Of a stretch of DNA of 17,719 nucleotides, positions 1 through 8,628 are shown piece after piece. Within the stretch, counting starts at the first letter, position 1. Every line of letters begins with the position of its first letter. The DNA is from Kordiimonadaceae bacterium. GTDB taxonomy: Bacteria > Pseudomonadota > Alphaproteobacteria > Sphingomonadales > Emcibacteraceae. The position numbers were made by a program, and so were the translations under genes. The stretch spans positions 1 to 17,719 of the forward strand of contig JABIPV010000120.1 in NCBI GenBank assembly GCA_018699075.1, written 5' to 3'. The notes under the pieces are model-generated. The model saw only the letters and a program-made list of their open reading frames with translations. It was not told the DNA's origin and did no database searches.

Positions 1-880
1 CAATTTGAAAATTTTAATTACGGCACACCCCAATCCTACGAGGTAGACGGTACGGAGTACAACGGAAATGTTCACGGCGAGTACGTGCAAGTGGCGCTAT
101 TGTATACGGACAATTATTCTGAAGGTGTGAGTTTCCACGATGTACGAGCCATTCATATTGTCGACGCACCTGGGTCACTGAAAACGTACGAACAAATCAT
201 CGGAAGAGCAAGGAGAACGTGCAGTCATCGCTTATTGCACTATCCCGATCAGTGGACCGTTCCGATTCATCTGTACGTCATGAAATTCAACGACGTGCCG
301 AACGACGAGGACGATAATAATCTCCCTTGCCTGCCGACCGTGCAACAAATGTCCGAGGGAAACGAAGCGGCGGCGTGGCCTTCTGAATCTGGATCGGACA
401 TTGCACTACCTCACGCAAAGGATGGTACGTGCACGCCTTGGTGCCAATGGACCATTACGCAGGAAATGATGAAGGATGCGCGCGCCGACGAAACTCAATG
501 TGTGGCGCCAAGTGATCCCCATACCATGTCCGACGTGATTTCGTGCCCCAACGTGATGCGCATGGTACAGTCTATGGTGAATGTATCCGCAGAAGAATCA
601 TCTGAAGACATACATTTGACTGCGGACATGGCCATGTGGATTCGTGCCGTGGCCCTGTGGCAGCCCGTGTATGCTCTCAAACAGTCTGTGTACACCGTGG
701 CCGTCGATTGCATGTCCAATTCGACACGGTTGTACGGACCTTCTTTCGCCAAGTATCCGGATCGATGTTCACGACATCTGTTGGACGAGAGTAGCGGCAG
801 CTCTTCGATGATGACGAGTTCACAGGATCGATGTCCACCGTTGGGCTGTATGCACGATGAGCTTCGAAAACTGATGTCCG
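1..880 (+). CDS. C-terminal fragment of NCLDV-type SF2 helicase (5' truncated, 3' end lost at junction)
   Basis: The frame is open from base 1, so the protein begins outside the window; the GTG at 85 is only an internal codon. Helicase motifs V and VI are clear: SEGVSFHDVRAIHIVDAP followed by QIIGRARRTCSH, and then a segment ending IHLYV. The pairing of 'EGVSF..VR..HI' with 'Q.IGRA.R.CSH' is characteristic of the poxvirus D6/D11-like and other nucleocytoplasmic large DNA virus (NCLDV) helicases, which act in transcription initiation or termination and virion early transcription. The rest, rich in Cys, Met and Ser, is not recognisable. Base composition and codon use are more GC-rich than everything after about 900. 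The frame runs on to a TAG at 955-957, but from about 870-890 it is antisense to a bacterial gene, so the true viral end is lost. Family assignment is fairly secure; the exact virus group is not. Confidence 0.6.
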
Positions 881-895
881 CCGATGTTCTTCCGG
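865..895. other. Chimeric junction between viral and bacterial DNA
   Basis: On the minus strand the PLP-enzyme homology runs well into FLDIPEEHRR, whose last codon lies at 878-880, and then changes to a 66-residue tail (TSVFEAHRAY onward) with no resemblance to the end of that family. On the plus strand the viral helicase frame runs up to the same point. Both genes are interrupted, and composition changes here. No transposon end, integrase, att site or duplicated target is visible. A join in assembly or library construction is the simplest reading. The exact base cannot be fixed by eye. Confidence 0.65.
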
Positions 896-1978
896 AATAT
901 CAAGAAATGCCATTAAGGCGGGGATCTGTGTGGTACTACGTACGCCACCTAAACTAGCCGAAAAGCCGCATAGTTCCAGATTATCAAGAACTTTAAGCGC
1001 TGCGTTACCATCTTCGACTTCGAATGTAAGCATCGCGCCAAATTTTGGCATTTGTTCTTTGGCAATATTATGTTGAGGATGCGATTCAAGTCCCGGATAC
1101 CAAACTTGTTTGATGTCAGGATGTGCTTCAAAATGTGTTGCCATCTTCATCGCCGTTTGACATTGACGTTCAAGACGAACACTGAGTGTCTGAACACCGC
1201 GTAGCAACATCCAGGCATTAAACGGTGATAACGGCGCCCCAAGTTTGACCATGGTATTCCAACGAATTTGTTCTAAAAAATCACTGGGCAAAATATCGGA
1301 CTTCATACTGATTGATCCGCCGATCACATCGCTGTGTCCGCCAATAAATTTTGTGCAACTCTCAACAACAATATCCACACCCCATTCTAAAGGACGCATG
1401 ACATAAGGGCTCGCGAAGGTATTATCACAAACAACAACAATGCCTTTTTCATGGGCCATTTCAACAAGCGGCGGAACCGCGGCCACTTTCATAGATGGAT
1501 TGGCGATCGTTTCAAAATAGACAATTTTAGTATTTGGCCTAATCGCCGCGCGAACGGCTTCGGCATTTGATGTATCCACAAAAGTTGTTTCAATATTATA
1601 GTCCGTAAGACGATGATCAAGCATTTCATGGGTTGAACTATAGGTAGTCCAGTCACAAACAATATGATCACCACTTTTAAGTAAGCCAAGTAGAGTTATC
1701 GAGATCGCCGCCATACCTGATGCAGTTGCAAGACACGCGTCTGCACCTTCAATCATCATCATCTGTTCTTCAAATTGATATTCGGTCGGATTGCCACAGC
1801 GACCATAAATATTTACTTCCTTACGTGCACCATCAACAATGCGCTGAAAAATCTCAGCATCATATTGAAAACTTGATGACATTACGATTGGAGGTGTGAT
1901 TGATTTAGTGGCCTCGTCTGGCGGACAATATACTGCACGACTGTCAAAACGAAGGTTTGCCCTTTTATCTTTATCCAT
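878..1978 (-). CDS. Cys/Met-metabolism PLP enzyme (cystathionine/methionine gamma-lyase-like), C-terminally truncated
   Basis: A fold-type I PLP enzyme of the trans-sulfuration family. These are cytoplasmic and carry out beta/gamma elimination or replacement on cysteine, cystathionine, homocysteine or methionine. Visible features: YGRCGNPT at 58-65 (the Y-x-R-x-x-NPT phosphate-binding motif), ATASGMAA at 84-91, D185 in CDNTF (pairs with the pyridine nitrogen), and the Schiff-base lysine K210 in ESCTKFIGGHSDVIGG. The C-terminal SLGG motif is present as GFSASLGGV. Homology ends near residue 367, about 30 residues short of the usual 390-400, because the viral junction cuts the gene; the frame continues artificially to 677. 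The ATG at 1978 is preceded by TAGGAAT, a good ribosome binding site. It is divergent from the gamma-glutamylation operon across 198 bases. Which of the family's reactions it catalyses cannot be told from sequence. Confidence 0.85.
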
Positions 1979-2048
1979 AATATTCCTACATATGCTTTAA
2001 TTATTTTCGTTAAATATAATTTTGGATATTAGTAGCAACTGATTGTTA

Positions 2049-2088
2049 TTGAAAGCTCTAATCAGTTCTTTCAAAGTTAAAATTGAAA
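2049..2088. promoter_or_regulatory. Triple half-site inverted repeat (candidate operator)
   Basis: TTGAAAG (2049-2055) and CTTTCAA (2068-2074) form a perfect 7-base inverted repeat with a 12-base spacer. The same TTTCAA (2069-2074) pairs again with TTGAAA (2083-2088) across 8 bases. This lies in the divergent region between the PLP-enzyme gene and the synthetase operon, the expected place for an operator serving one or both. No regulator gene sits beside it, so the cognate protein is unknown. In AT-rich DNA short repeats can arise by chance. Confidence 0.4.
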
Positions 2089-2176
2089 TCTTTTATTTTA
2101 ATTGACTTTAAATTAGAAAAAATAGAGCCTAAGTTTATAAAATGACATAACAAATTGATATTAGGGAATAGCAATC

Positions 2177-3544
2177 ATGAACGTAAGAGACGTACGCACA
2201 GCAGAAGATGCGAAAAAGATTGTCATTGAGCGTGATATCAAAACTATAAAAATAGCTGTCAGTGATATTGACGGCATATTGCGCGGTAAATATATTTCCC
2301 AAGAAAAATTCTTATCTGCAATTGAAGGCACCATTGCTTTTTGTGATGTTATTCTTGGTTGGGATTCAGATGATGAATTATATGATAATAGCCGTTTTAC
2401 CGGATGGCACACCGCCTATCCTGATGCTGAAATAAGATTAATTTTTGACAGTTGCCGCGACGCACCCTTTGAAGAAAACGTCCTTTTCTTTTTGGCCGAA
2501 TTCGTTGGCCCTGCCGCAGAGATCTGCCCAAGAAACACACTGGGCGGCGTTCTGGATAGAGCAAAAAACATGGGTTACAAAGTCACGTCGGCTTATGAAT
2601 TTGAATTTTTCGTGTTTGATGAAACACCCCATAGCGTACGTGAAAAAAATTATCAAAACTTAAAAAACTTTACCCCGGGCAACTTTGGTTATTCTGTACT
2701 CAGATCATCAGTCCATAATGAATTATATCACGATATATTGAATATGTGCCGTGACATGGATATGGAAATTGAAGGGCTACATACAGAAACTGGACCCGGC
2801 GTTCTTGAAGCCGCACTTAAATATGACAGCGCAATTTTATCTGCCGATAAAGCAATTTTATTTAAAACATTTATGAAAGTACTGGCGCAAAGAAAAGATT
2901 TAATGGCGACCTTTATGGCCAAATGGTCGGTGGATTATCCTGGCCAATCGGGCCATATACATATTTCGCTACAAAACGAAGACGGCAAAAGTATTTTTTA
3001 TGATAATGAAAAACCAGATAACATATCAGACGAAATGCGCTGGTTTGTGGGCGGGCAACAAAAATTAATGCCGGAGCTCCTATCAATGGTGGCGTGTACG
3101 GTTAATTCATATGCGCGGCTAGTACCCGGACTTTGGGCGCCAACCAGTGCGACATGGGGGATTGAAAACCGCACGTGTGCCCTTCGAACCATAGGTGGCG
3201 GCGAAAAATCAACCCGTGTTGAATATAGAATTTCAGCGTCTGACATAAATCCATATATTGCCGGCGCTGCAGCAATTGGCAGTGGACTTTGGGGTATAGA
3301 AAATAAAATTGAACCAACAGCATCGATCGCTGGCAATGCCTATGACCAGACCATGCCAAAAGAATTTATGTTGCCTTCTACTTTAGGCTCGGCATCTGAC
3401 AGATTAAAATGTTCAGAAGCAGCCAAAGAATTATTTGGTGATCAATTTGTTGATCATTATACCAGAACCCGTGACTGGGAAGAACTCCAATCACGCAAAG
3501 CCGTTACCGATTGGCAACTTCAGCGGTATTTCGAAATTATTTAA
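2177..3544 (+). CDS. Gamma-glutamyl-amine synthetase, glutamine synthetase family (ethanolamine-type likely)
   Basis: A 455-residue glutamine synthetase fold enzyme that would ligate glutamate to an amine at the expense of ATP, as PuuA (putrescine), IpuC (isopropylamine/alaninol) and GlnA4 (ethanolamine) do. Active-site signatures: SDIDG with RGKYI (29-40), YEFEFF with E141/E143 (metal), HTETGPGVLEAAL with E204 and E211, GHIHISL with H260, NR with R337, and RVEYR (347-351) near the C-terminus. It lacks the C-terminal adenylylation-site tyrosine region of housekeeping GlnA and ends in WQLQRYFEII, as in PuuA-like proteins. The ATG at 2177 has AGGGAA about 9 bases upstream. It is the first gene of an operon with an ethanolamine-type permease, an aldehyde dehydrogenase and an alcohol dehydrogenase. 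The presence of an alcohol dehydrogenase argues for an amino alcohol (ethanolamine, alaninol) rather than putrescine. Family very sure; substrate inferred from context. Confidence 0.88.
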   Translation: MNVRDVRTAEDAKKIVIERDIKTIKIAVSDIDGILRGKYISQEKFLSAIEGTIAFCDVILGWDSDDELYDNSRFTGWHTAYPDAEIRLIFDSCRDAPFEENVLFFLAEFVGPAAEICPRNTLGGVLDRAKNMGYKVTSAYEFEFFVFDETPHSVREKNYQNLKNFTPGNFGYSVLRSSVHNELYHDILNMCRDMDMEIEGLHTETGPGVLEAALKYDSAILSADKAILFKTFMKVLAQRKDLMATFMAKWSVDYPGQSGHIHISLQNEDGKSIFYDNEKPDNISDEMRWFVGGQQKLMPELLSMVACTVNSYARLVPGLWAPTSATWGIENRTCALRTIGGGEKSTRVEYRISASDINPYIAGAAAIGSGLWGIENKIEPTASIAGNAYDQTMPKEFMLPSTLGSASDRLKCSEAAKELFGDQFVDHYTRTRDWEELQSRKAVTDWQLQRYFEII

Positions 3545-3559
3545 TGTATAGGGCGGAAA

Positions 3560-4987
3560 ATGAGTACAGATAACAATGAAGATGGCGTAAGTGAAGATTA
3601 TTTCTCAGAACGTCAACTTCAAAAAGGCGCCGCGGGCTGGGTATTACTCGCAGGTTTAGGCGTCGCATATGTGATTTCAGGCGATTTTGCAGGCTGGAAT
3701 TTTGGCCTCGCAGAAGGTGGCTGGGGCGGTTTATTAATCGCCACTTTACTGATGGCAGTGATGTATACTGCTATGATCTTTTCACTTGCAGAACTGTCTG
3801 CAACGATCCCCTCTGCCGGTGGAGGATACGGTTTTGCCCGCCGGGCGTTTGGACCATTTGGTGGTTTCTTAACGGGAACGGCCATATTACTGGAATATGC
3901 TGTGGCACCTGCCGCGATAGCAACATTCATTGGGGCCTATATGGACAGCTTGATGGGTATTTCCGGTTGGCCCGTTTCACTTGCCTTTTATGCCGTGTTT
4001 ATCGGTATCCACATTTTTGGTGTTGGTGAGGCTTTAAAACTTATGTTCGGTGTGACCGTACTTGCGGTTATTGCCCTGATTATATTCATTGTCGCGATGG
4101 TTCCCCATTTCGAGGTGGCAAATTTGTTTGATATCCCCGTTGAAGGCGGGATTGGCGCAAGCGCCTTTTTACCCTTCGGCATCATTGGTATATGGGCGGC
4201 AATTCCCTACGGCATGTGGTTTTTCCTCGCCGTAGAAGGCCTGCCGCTCGCGGCAGAAGAAACAGCGGACCCGGCCAAGAACATGCCAAAAGGCATGATC
4301 ACGGCAATTTTGATATTATTGTTGCTGGCAACATTGGTGCTGATCCTAGGACCTGGCGGCGGCGGCGCGGCTAATCTAGCCCAAGCAGGTGATCCACTTA
4401 TCGCGGCCATGAGGTCCGATACTGCGTATGGCGGAGCTACTTTGACAGGAAAAATTATTAATATTGTTGGACTAGCAGGGCTTATCGCCAGCTTCTTCTC
4501 GATCATATTTGGATATTCCCGCCAAGTGTTTGCCTTATCGCGCGCAGGATATATACCGCGCGTACTTTCCTTAACATCAAAACGCAAAACACCTTACCTA
4601 GCACTCTTAATACCCGGATCATTAGGTTTTCTACTTTCCCTAACCATTGATGGTAATTTATTGATTTTAATTGCGGTATTTGGTGCTTCTATTTCTTATA
4701 TTTTGATGATGGCCGCCCACATTAAACTTAGACTTAATGAACCTGATATGGACCGCCCTTACCGCACCCCAGGTGGTATGGCCACGTCTGGTGTCGCCCT
4801 TTTTCTTGCGGTTATTTCATTGGTCGCAGGATATTTAGTAGAGCCAAGCGTGATCATATATGCCGCAATATTTTATCTATTGATGATATCCTATTTTCTG
4901 CTCTATAGTCGCCATCATTTAGTTGCCCAGGCACCAGAAGAAGAGTTCGCGGCCATTCAAAAAGCAGAAGCATCACTTGATAATTAG
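3560..4987 (+). CDS. Ethanolamine-type permease, APC superfamily
   Basis: A 475-residue inner-membrane transporter with about 12 hydrophobic segments. The first segments carry SGDFAGWNFGLAEGGWGG, followed by SLAELSATIPSAGGGYGFAR and a long block through FGPFGGFLTG and EYAVAPAA. From memory of the family, this N-terminal block is what marks the ethanolamine permeases (Eat/EutP group of the amino acid-polyamine-organocation superfamily). The C-terminal half has RPYRTPGG, common to APC carriers. It starts 15 bases after the synthetase stop, with GGGCGGAAA before the ATG, so it is co-transcribed. Its position second in an operon with a gamma-glutamyl-amine synthetase indicates that it imports that enzyme's amine substrate. 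A related amino alcohol or amine cannot be excluded. Confidence 0.88.
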   Translation: MSTDNNEDGVSEDYFSERQLQKGAAGWVLLAGLGVAYVISGDFAGWNFGLAEGGWGGLLIATLLMAVMYTAMIFSLAELSATIPSAGGGYGFARRAFGPFGGFLTGTAILLEYAVAPAAIATFIGAYMDSLMGISGWPVSLAFYAVFIGIHIFGVGEALKLMFGVTVLAVIALIIFIVAMVPHFEVANLFDIPVEGGIGASAFLPFGIIGIWAAIPYGMWFFLAVEGLPLAAEETADPAKNMPKGMITAILILLLLATLVLILGPGGGGAANLAQAGDPLIAAMRSDTAYGGATLTGKIINIVGLAGLIASFFSIIFGYSRQVFALSRAGYIPRVLSLTSKRKTPYLALLIPGSLGFLLSLTIDGNLLILIAVFGASISYILMMAAHIKLRLNEPDMDRPYRTPGGMATSGVALFLAVISLVAGYLVEPSVIIYAAIFYLLMISYFLLYSRHHLVAQAPEEEFAAIQKAEASLDN

Positions 4988-5001
4988 AAAGAAACAATAA
5001 T

Positions 5002-6384
5002 ATGTCTAAGATCACATGTACTTCGCCGATTGATAGTTCGGTATATAAGGAAGTAAACGTTCAATCAAAGGCCGAAATTGAAGTACTATTAGAAACAACA
5101 CATTCCGCGCAGTTAAAATGGTGCGAACTCACACTGGAAAAAAGGATTGAACTGGTTGAGGCTGGTGTTGCGAACTTGGAAAAGATCAATGATGAGATCG
5201 TCATTGAACTTGCCCATCAAATGGGGCGCCCAATTCGTTACGGTGGTGAAATTGGTGGCGTAAAAGAGCGCACGGCATACATGACATCAATCGCTAACGA
5301 AGCATTATCACCAACCATTATTGAAAGTTCAGATCAATTTGAACGTTACATATCAAAAGAAGCTCTAGGTATTGTTTTTGTCATCGCCCCTTGGAATTAT
5401 CCTTACCTGACGGCGATAAATTCTATTGTTCCTGCTTTGGTTGCCGGAAACGCGGTTGTGCTTAAACATGCAAGTCAAACAATATTGGCGGGCGATCGGT
5501 TTGCCAAAGCCTTTGAAGACGCAGGACTGCCGAAAGGTGTTTTTACCAATATCACTACTTCCCATGATGTGACTAATCAGCTTCTACAAGACCGCGCTTT
5601 TGATTTTGTAAATTTTACGGGTTCTGTCGGTGGCGGCAAAAGCATTGAAAAAGCCACGGCAGGTACCTTTGTTGGGGTCGGTCTTGAACTAGGCGGTAAA
5701 GATCCAGCTTACGTTCGTGCCGATGCTGATGTTGACGCCGCAGTTGAGACCTTAATTGATGGCGCTATGTTTAATAGTGGGCAATGTTGCTGCGGTATTG
5801 AACGCATTTATGTTGATGAAAGCCTTTTTGATGACTTTATTGCCAAAGCAAAAAGTATCGTCGAAGGTTATGTGCTTGGAAATCCTCTGGAAAGTACCAC
5901 CACCTTAGGCCCTATGGCTCATGTACGTTTTGCTGATGAAGTCAGGGGGCAAGTTAAAGAAGCTCTGGCATCCGGTGCTACGTCGATTATCGATAGATCA
6001 CTCTTTCCCCGTGACACAGGCAACGATGCTTATATAGCACCAGAAATATTGGTTGATGTTGACCATTCTATGCGGGTGATGAAGGACGAAAGTTTTGGTC
6101 CCGTTGTCGGCATTATGAAAGTCTCATCAGACGAGCAAGCGATTGATTTAATGAATGATAGTGTCTTTGGCCTTACTGCATCAATCTGGACAAAGGATGA
6201 TGCAGCGGCCGCAAATATCGGCAGCAAAATCAAAACCGGCACGGTTTTTATGAACCGCTGCGATTATCTTGATCCGGCATTATGCTGGACAGGTTGCAAA
6301 GAAACAGGGCGGGGAATGACACTGTCTCATTTGGGTTATCAGTCTGTCACTCGACCAAAATCTTATCATCTTAAAAAGGCTTAA
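5002..6384 (+). CDS. NAD(P)-dependent aldehyde dehydrogenase
   Basis: A cytoplasmic ALDH-superfamily enzyme, 460 residues, close to family length. Key residues: APWNYP with N132 (oxyanion hole), VLKHASQ with K155 (cofactor binding; the more common form is KPSE), the base E229 in ELGGKD, and the nucleophile C263 in NSGQCCCGIER, matching GQ-x-C with two extra cysteines flanking it. ESFGPV is present further on. In the operon it would oxidise the gamma-glutamyl-aminoaldehyde made by the downstream alcohol dehydrogenase to the carboxylate, giving gamma-glutamylglycine if the substrate is ethanolamine. It starts 14 bases after the permease stop. The Shine-Dalgarno (AGAAAGAAA) is weak, which suggests translation coupled to the upstream gene. 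Class sure; precise substrate inferred. Confidence 0.9.
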   Translation: MSKITCTSPIDSSVYKEVNVQSKAEIEVLLETTHSAQLKWCELTLEKRIELVEAGVANLEKINDEIVIELAHQMGRPIRYGGEIGGVKERTAYMTSIANEALSPTIIESSDQFERYISKEALGIVFVIAPWNYPYLTAINSIVPALVAGNAVVLKHASQTILAGDRFAKAFEDAGLPKGVFTNITTSHDVTNQLLQDRAFDFVNFTGSVGGGKSIEKATAGTFVGVGLELGGKDPAYVRADADVDAAVETLIDGAMFNSGQCCCGIERIYVDESLFDDFIAKAKSIVEGYVLGNPLESTTTLGPMAHVRFADEVRGQVKEALASGATSIIDRSLFPRDTGNDAYIAPEILVDVDHSMRVMKDESFGPVVGIMKVSSDEQAIDLMNDSVFGLTASIWTKDDAAAANIGSKIKTGTVFMNRCDYLDPALCWTGCKETGRGMTLSHLGYQSVTRPKSYHLKKA

Positions 6385-6388
6385 ATTA

Positions 6389-7546
6389 ATGAACTATGCG
6401 ACTAATTGGAATTATCCAACCTCTATTTCACTTGGCGCAGGACGCATTAAAGAAGTTGTTTCAGAATGTCTAGAACTTGGGATCGAACGTCCGTTAATTG
6501 TCACGGACCCCGGCATTGTAACTTTTTCTTTTGTCGATAAATTAAAGTCAAATTGTAGCCGCCAAGGCCTCGGCATCGGGATATATTCTGATGTACATCC
6601 TAATCCTACCGGTGAAGATGTTGACGCTGGTTTAGAGGTTTATAAAAAGGGTAACCATGATGGAGTTATTGCCCTGGGCGGCGGCAGCAGCCTTGATGCG
6701 GGTAAGGCCATTGCCTTAATGGCAGGGCAAACACGTCCTATTTGGGATTTTGAAGATGTTGGTGATAATTGGCAGCGTGTCATTACTTCTGGTGTTGCAC
6801 CCGTCATCGCGATACCCACCACCGCTGGCACAGGTTCAGAAGTTGGCCGTGCGTCCGTTATTCTTGATACCAACAGCCTTGAGAAGAAAATAATTTTCCA
6901 CCCTTTGATGTTGCCTAAAAAAGTAATCCTCGACCCTGAGGTGACCATTGGCTTACCCGCAGGTTTAACCGCGGCAACCGGAATGGACGCCCTTTCCCAT
7001 AGTTTAGAAGCCTTTTGCGCGCCAGGATATCATCCAATGGCCCGTGGCATTGCCGTAGAAGCAATTGGATTGGTTAAAAAATGGCTGCCCGTCGCGGTCA
7101 ATAACGGACATAACATTGAAGCACGTACGCACATGCTCGTGGCATCAACTATGGGCGCGACAGCGTTTCAACGGGGACTTGGGGCCATGCATGCAATTGC
7201 CCATTCTTTGGGGGCCGTTTTTGGAGCCCATCACGGCATGTTAAACGCTATCTTGATGCCTTATGTTCTAAAAGCTAATCGAACTGTGATTGAGGATGAT
7301 ATTGCTTGGTTATCAATGGCTATAGGGTTAGAAGGAAATTTCGACGCTTTCCAAAAATGGGTTATTGATTTTCGTGCAGAACTCGGAATTCCCCATAGCT
7401 TATCAGAAATAGGCATAAATGCGACCCAAATAGAACTGATTGGAACAATGTCAAAAATAGATCCCAGTGCAGGCACCAATCCCATCATTTTCGATGAAAA
7501 AGAATACAGCAAAATCTGTCTTGATGCTATTAACGGAACCCTTTAA
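6389..7546 (+). CDS. Iron-type (group III) alcohol dehydrogenase
   Basis: A 385-residue NAD(P)-dependent metal alcohol dehydrogenase. The nucleotide-binding GGGSSLDAGKA lies at 97-107, and the TTAGTGSE signature at 144-151. The four metal ligands of the family are all present: D200 and H204 in GMDALSHSLEA, H268 in GAMHAIAHSLGA, and H282 in AHHG. The H268-H282 spacing of 14 matches FucO. It begins 4 bases after the aldehyde dehydrogenase stop and is the last gene of the operon. In context it would oxidise the hydroxyl of a gamma-glutamyl amino alcohol to the aldehyde used by the neighbouring dehydrogenase. It ends 7 bases from the stop of the convergent gene, and no hairpin terminator is visible between them. 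Class sure, substrate inferred. Confidence 0.9.
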   Translation: MNYATNWNYPTSISLGAGRIKEVVSECLELGIERPLIVTDPGIVTFSFVDKLKSNCSRQGLGIGIYSDVHPNPTGEDVDAGLEVYKKGNHDGVIALGGGSSLDAGKAIALMAGQTRPIWDFEDVGDNWQRVITSGVAPVIAIPTTAGTGSEVGRASVILDTNSLEKKIIFHPLMLPKKVILDPEVTIGLPAGLTAATGMDALSHSLEAFCAPGYHPMARGIAVEAIGLVKKWLPVAVNNGHNIEARTHMLVASTMGATAFQRGLGAMHAIAHSLGAVFGAHHGMLNAILMPYVLKANRTVIEDDIAWLSMAIGLEGNFDAFQKWVIDFRAELGIPHSLSEIGINATQIELIGTMSKIDPSAGTNPIIFDEKEYSKICLDAINGTL

Positions 7547-7553
7547 TTAAATT

Positions 7554-8558
7554 CTAAGCCATATCGGCCATAACACGTTTCATCAAGGCGATGGTCGCGT
7601 GTATACCGTCATATTCGCTAAGATTATCGCCTTCATATTCTATCCCCATATATCCTGAATATCCTGCATCAGCGACAATTTTAAACAGTCGATCAAAATC
7701 TATCGACACTTCATTTCCATTAGCATCAAAATTAAAGGATTTTACACTGACCGCCTTGGCATAAGGCATTAATTCTTCGACGCCCATATATTTATCATAT
7801 TCTTCTGTGTCGCTTATGTGAAAGTTGCCAAAGTCTGGTAGTGTTCCAACCCGCTTATGATTGGCGGTTTCCATCACCGAGGCAAGCCATTTACCATTAC
7901 TGGAAAGACCACCATGGTTTTCAACAATAACATTAATATTATTTTTATCCCCATAATCACCAAGTCGGCTAAGCCCTTCTGCTGCCAGTTCACGTTGTTC
8001 GTCCCATGTGCCGGAACTTTGTGCATTAACACGAATGGAATGACATCCTAGATAAGCCGCCGCATCAACCCATTGATAATGACGTTCAATTGACGCTGTG
8101 CGCTCAGCAGGATCAGGATCACCGATCGCCCCTTCAGAATCGCACATGATCAATAAGGACTTAACGCCTTCGCCATCCGCGCGGGCTTTAAGCTCGGATA
8201 AATACTGTTCATTGCGTGCATTATCAAAGAAAAACACATTCACATATTCTATCGCATCAAGATCAAACTCCCGCCTTGCTACTTGAGCAAAGTCGAGATT
8301 TGTTAAATCACCGTTAAGATATTGACTTAAATTTGTACGGTAGGCCAAACGCTGTGCTTCAGGGCTTGCAAAGGTGGCATTACGTTCACCAAAAATGTGT
8401 TTATGAATTGACCACTCCGCAAGAGAAATCTTGAACTTTGCTGACGCCATAGTTTGTTCAGGCGTACCACAACCCGGTAACGCCAATGCTGCGCCCACCC
8501 CAGCAAGTGTTAATCCCGTTTTATTGATAAATTTACGGCGTGAATAAGTTTCCCGCAT
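7554..8558 (-). CDS. Exported Tat-type lipoprotein, sugar phosphate isomerase/epimerase-like TIM barrel
   Basis: A 334-residue protein of the xylose-isomerase-like TIM-barrel (AP endonuclease 2) fold. The N-terminus has SRRKFI (6-11), a twin-arginine motif, then a hydrophobic stretch and a lipobox ending LPGC (C30), so it is predicted to be exported folded and lipid-anchored. The barrel runs from about residue 43. Candidate metal ligands are the glutamate in VIVENHGG, Asp and His in LPDFGNFH, and the glutamate in MGIEYEG. Related Tat-exported proteins are annotated as sugar phosphate isomerases/epimerases, hydroxypyruvate isomerase-like, often with unknown substrate. The start has a strong ribosome binding site (AAAGGGAGC). 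It follows the CoA-transferase gene by 70 bases on the same strand, so the two may be co-transcribed. A role in the neighbouring ethanolamine-type operon is not evident, as it acts outside the cytoplasm. Confidence 0.8.
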   Translation of the reverse strand: MRETYSRRKFINKTGLTLAGVGAALALPGCGTPEQTMASAKFKISLAEWSIHKHIFGERNATFASPEAQRLAYRTNLSQYLNGDLTNLDFAQVARREFDLDAIEYVNVFFFDNARNEQYLSELKARADGEGVKSLLIMCDSEGAIGDPDPAERTASIERHYQWVDAAAYLGCHSIRVNAQSSGTWDEQRELAAEGLSRLGDYGDKNNINVIVENHGGLSSNGKWLASVMETANHKRVGTLPDFGNFHISDTEEYDKYMGVEELMPYAKAVSVKSFNFDANGNEVSIDFDRLFKIVADAGYSGYMGIEYEGDNLSEYDGIHATIALMKRVMADMA

Positions 8559-8628
8559 ATGATAGCTCCCTTTTTATGATTTAAAGTAATCATAGGACAG
8601 ACAATCTAGCGATACAATAGTTAATAAA

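Noticed and set aside
677..877. C-terminal 66 residues of the PLP-enzyme frame as read through to 677
   Set aside because: They are antisense to the viral helicase and unlike the end of this enzyme family; the frame is open only by chance past the junction.
2102..2141. TTGACT (2102-2107) with TATAAA (2136-2141) as a promoter for the synthetase operon
   Set aside because: The 28-base spacer is too long for a sigma-70 promoter, and the better-spaced -35 candidate matches poorly.
2998..3336. 112-codon minus-strand frame inside the synthetase gene
   Set aside because: It is antisense to a gene with all catalytic motifs intact, has no ribosome binding site and no recognisable domain.
4207..4587. 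126-codon minus-strand frame inside the permease gene
   Set aside because: It is a shadow of membrane-protein coding sequence with proline- and serine-rich low-complexity content.
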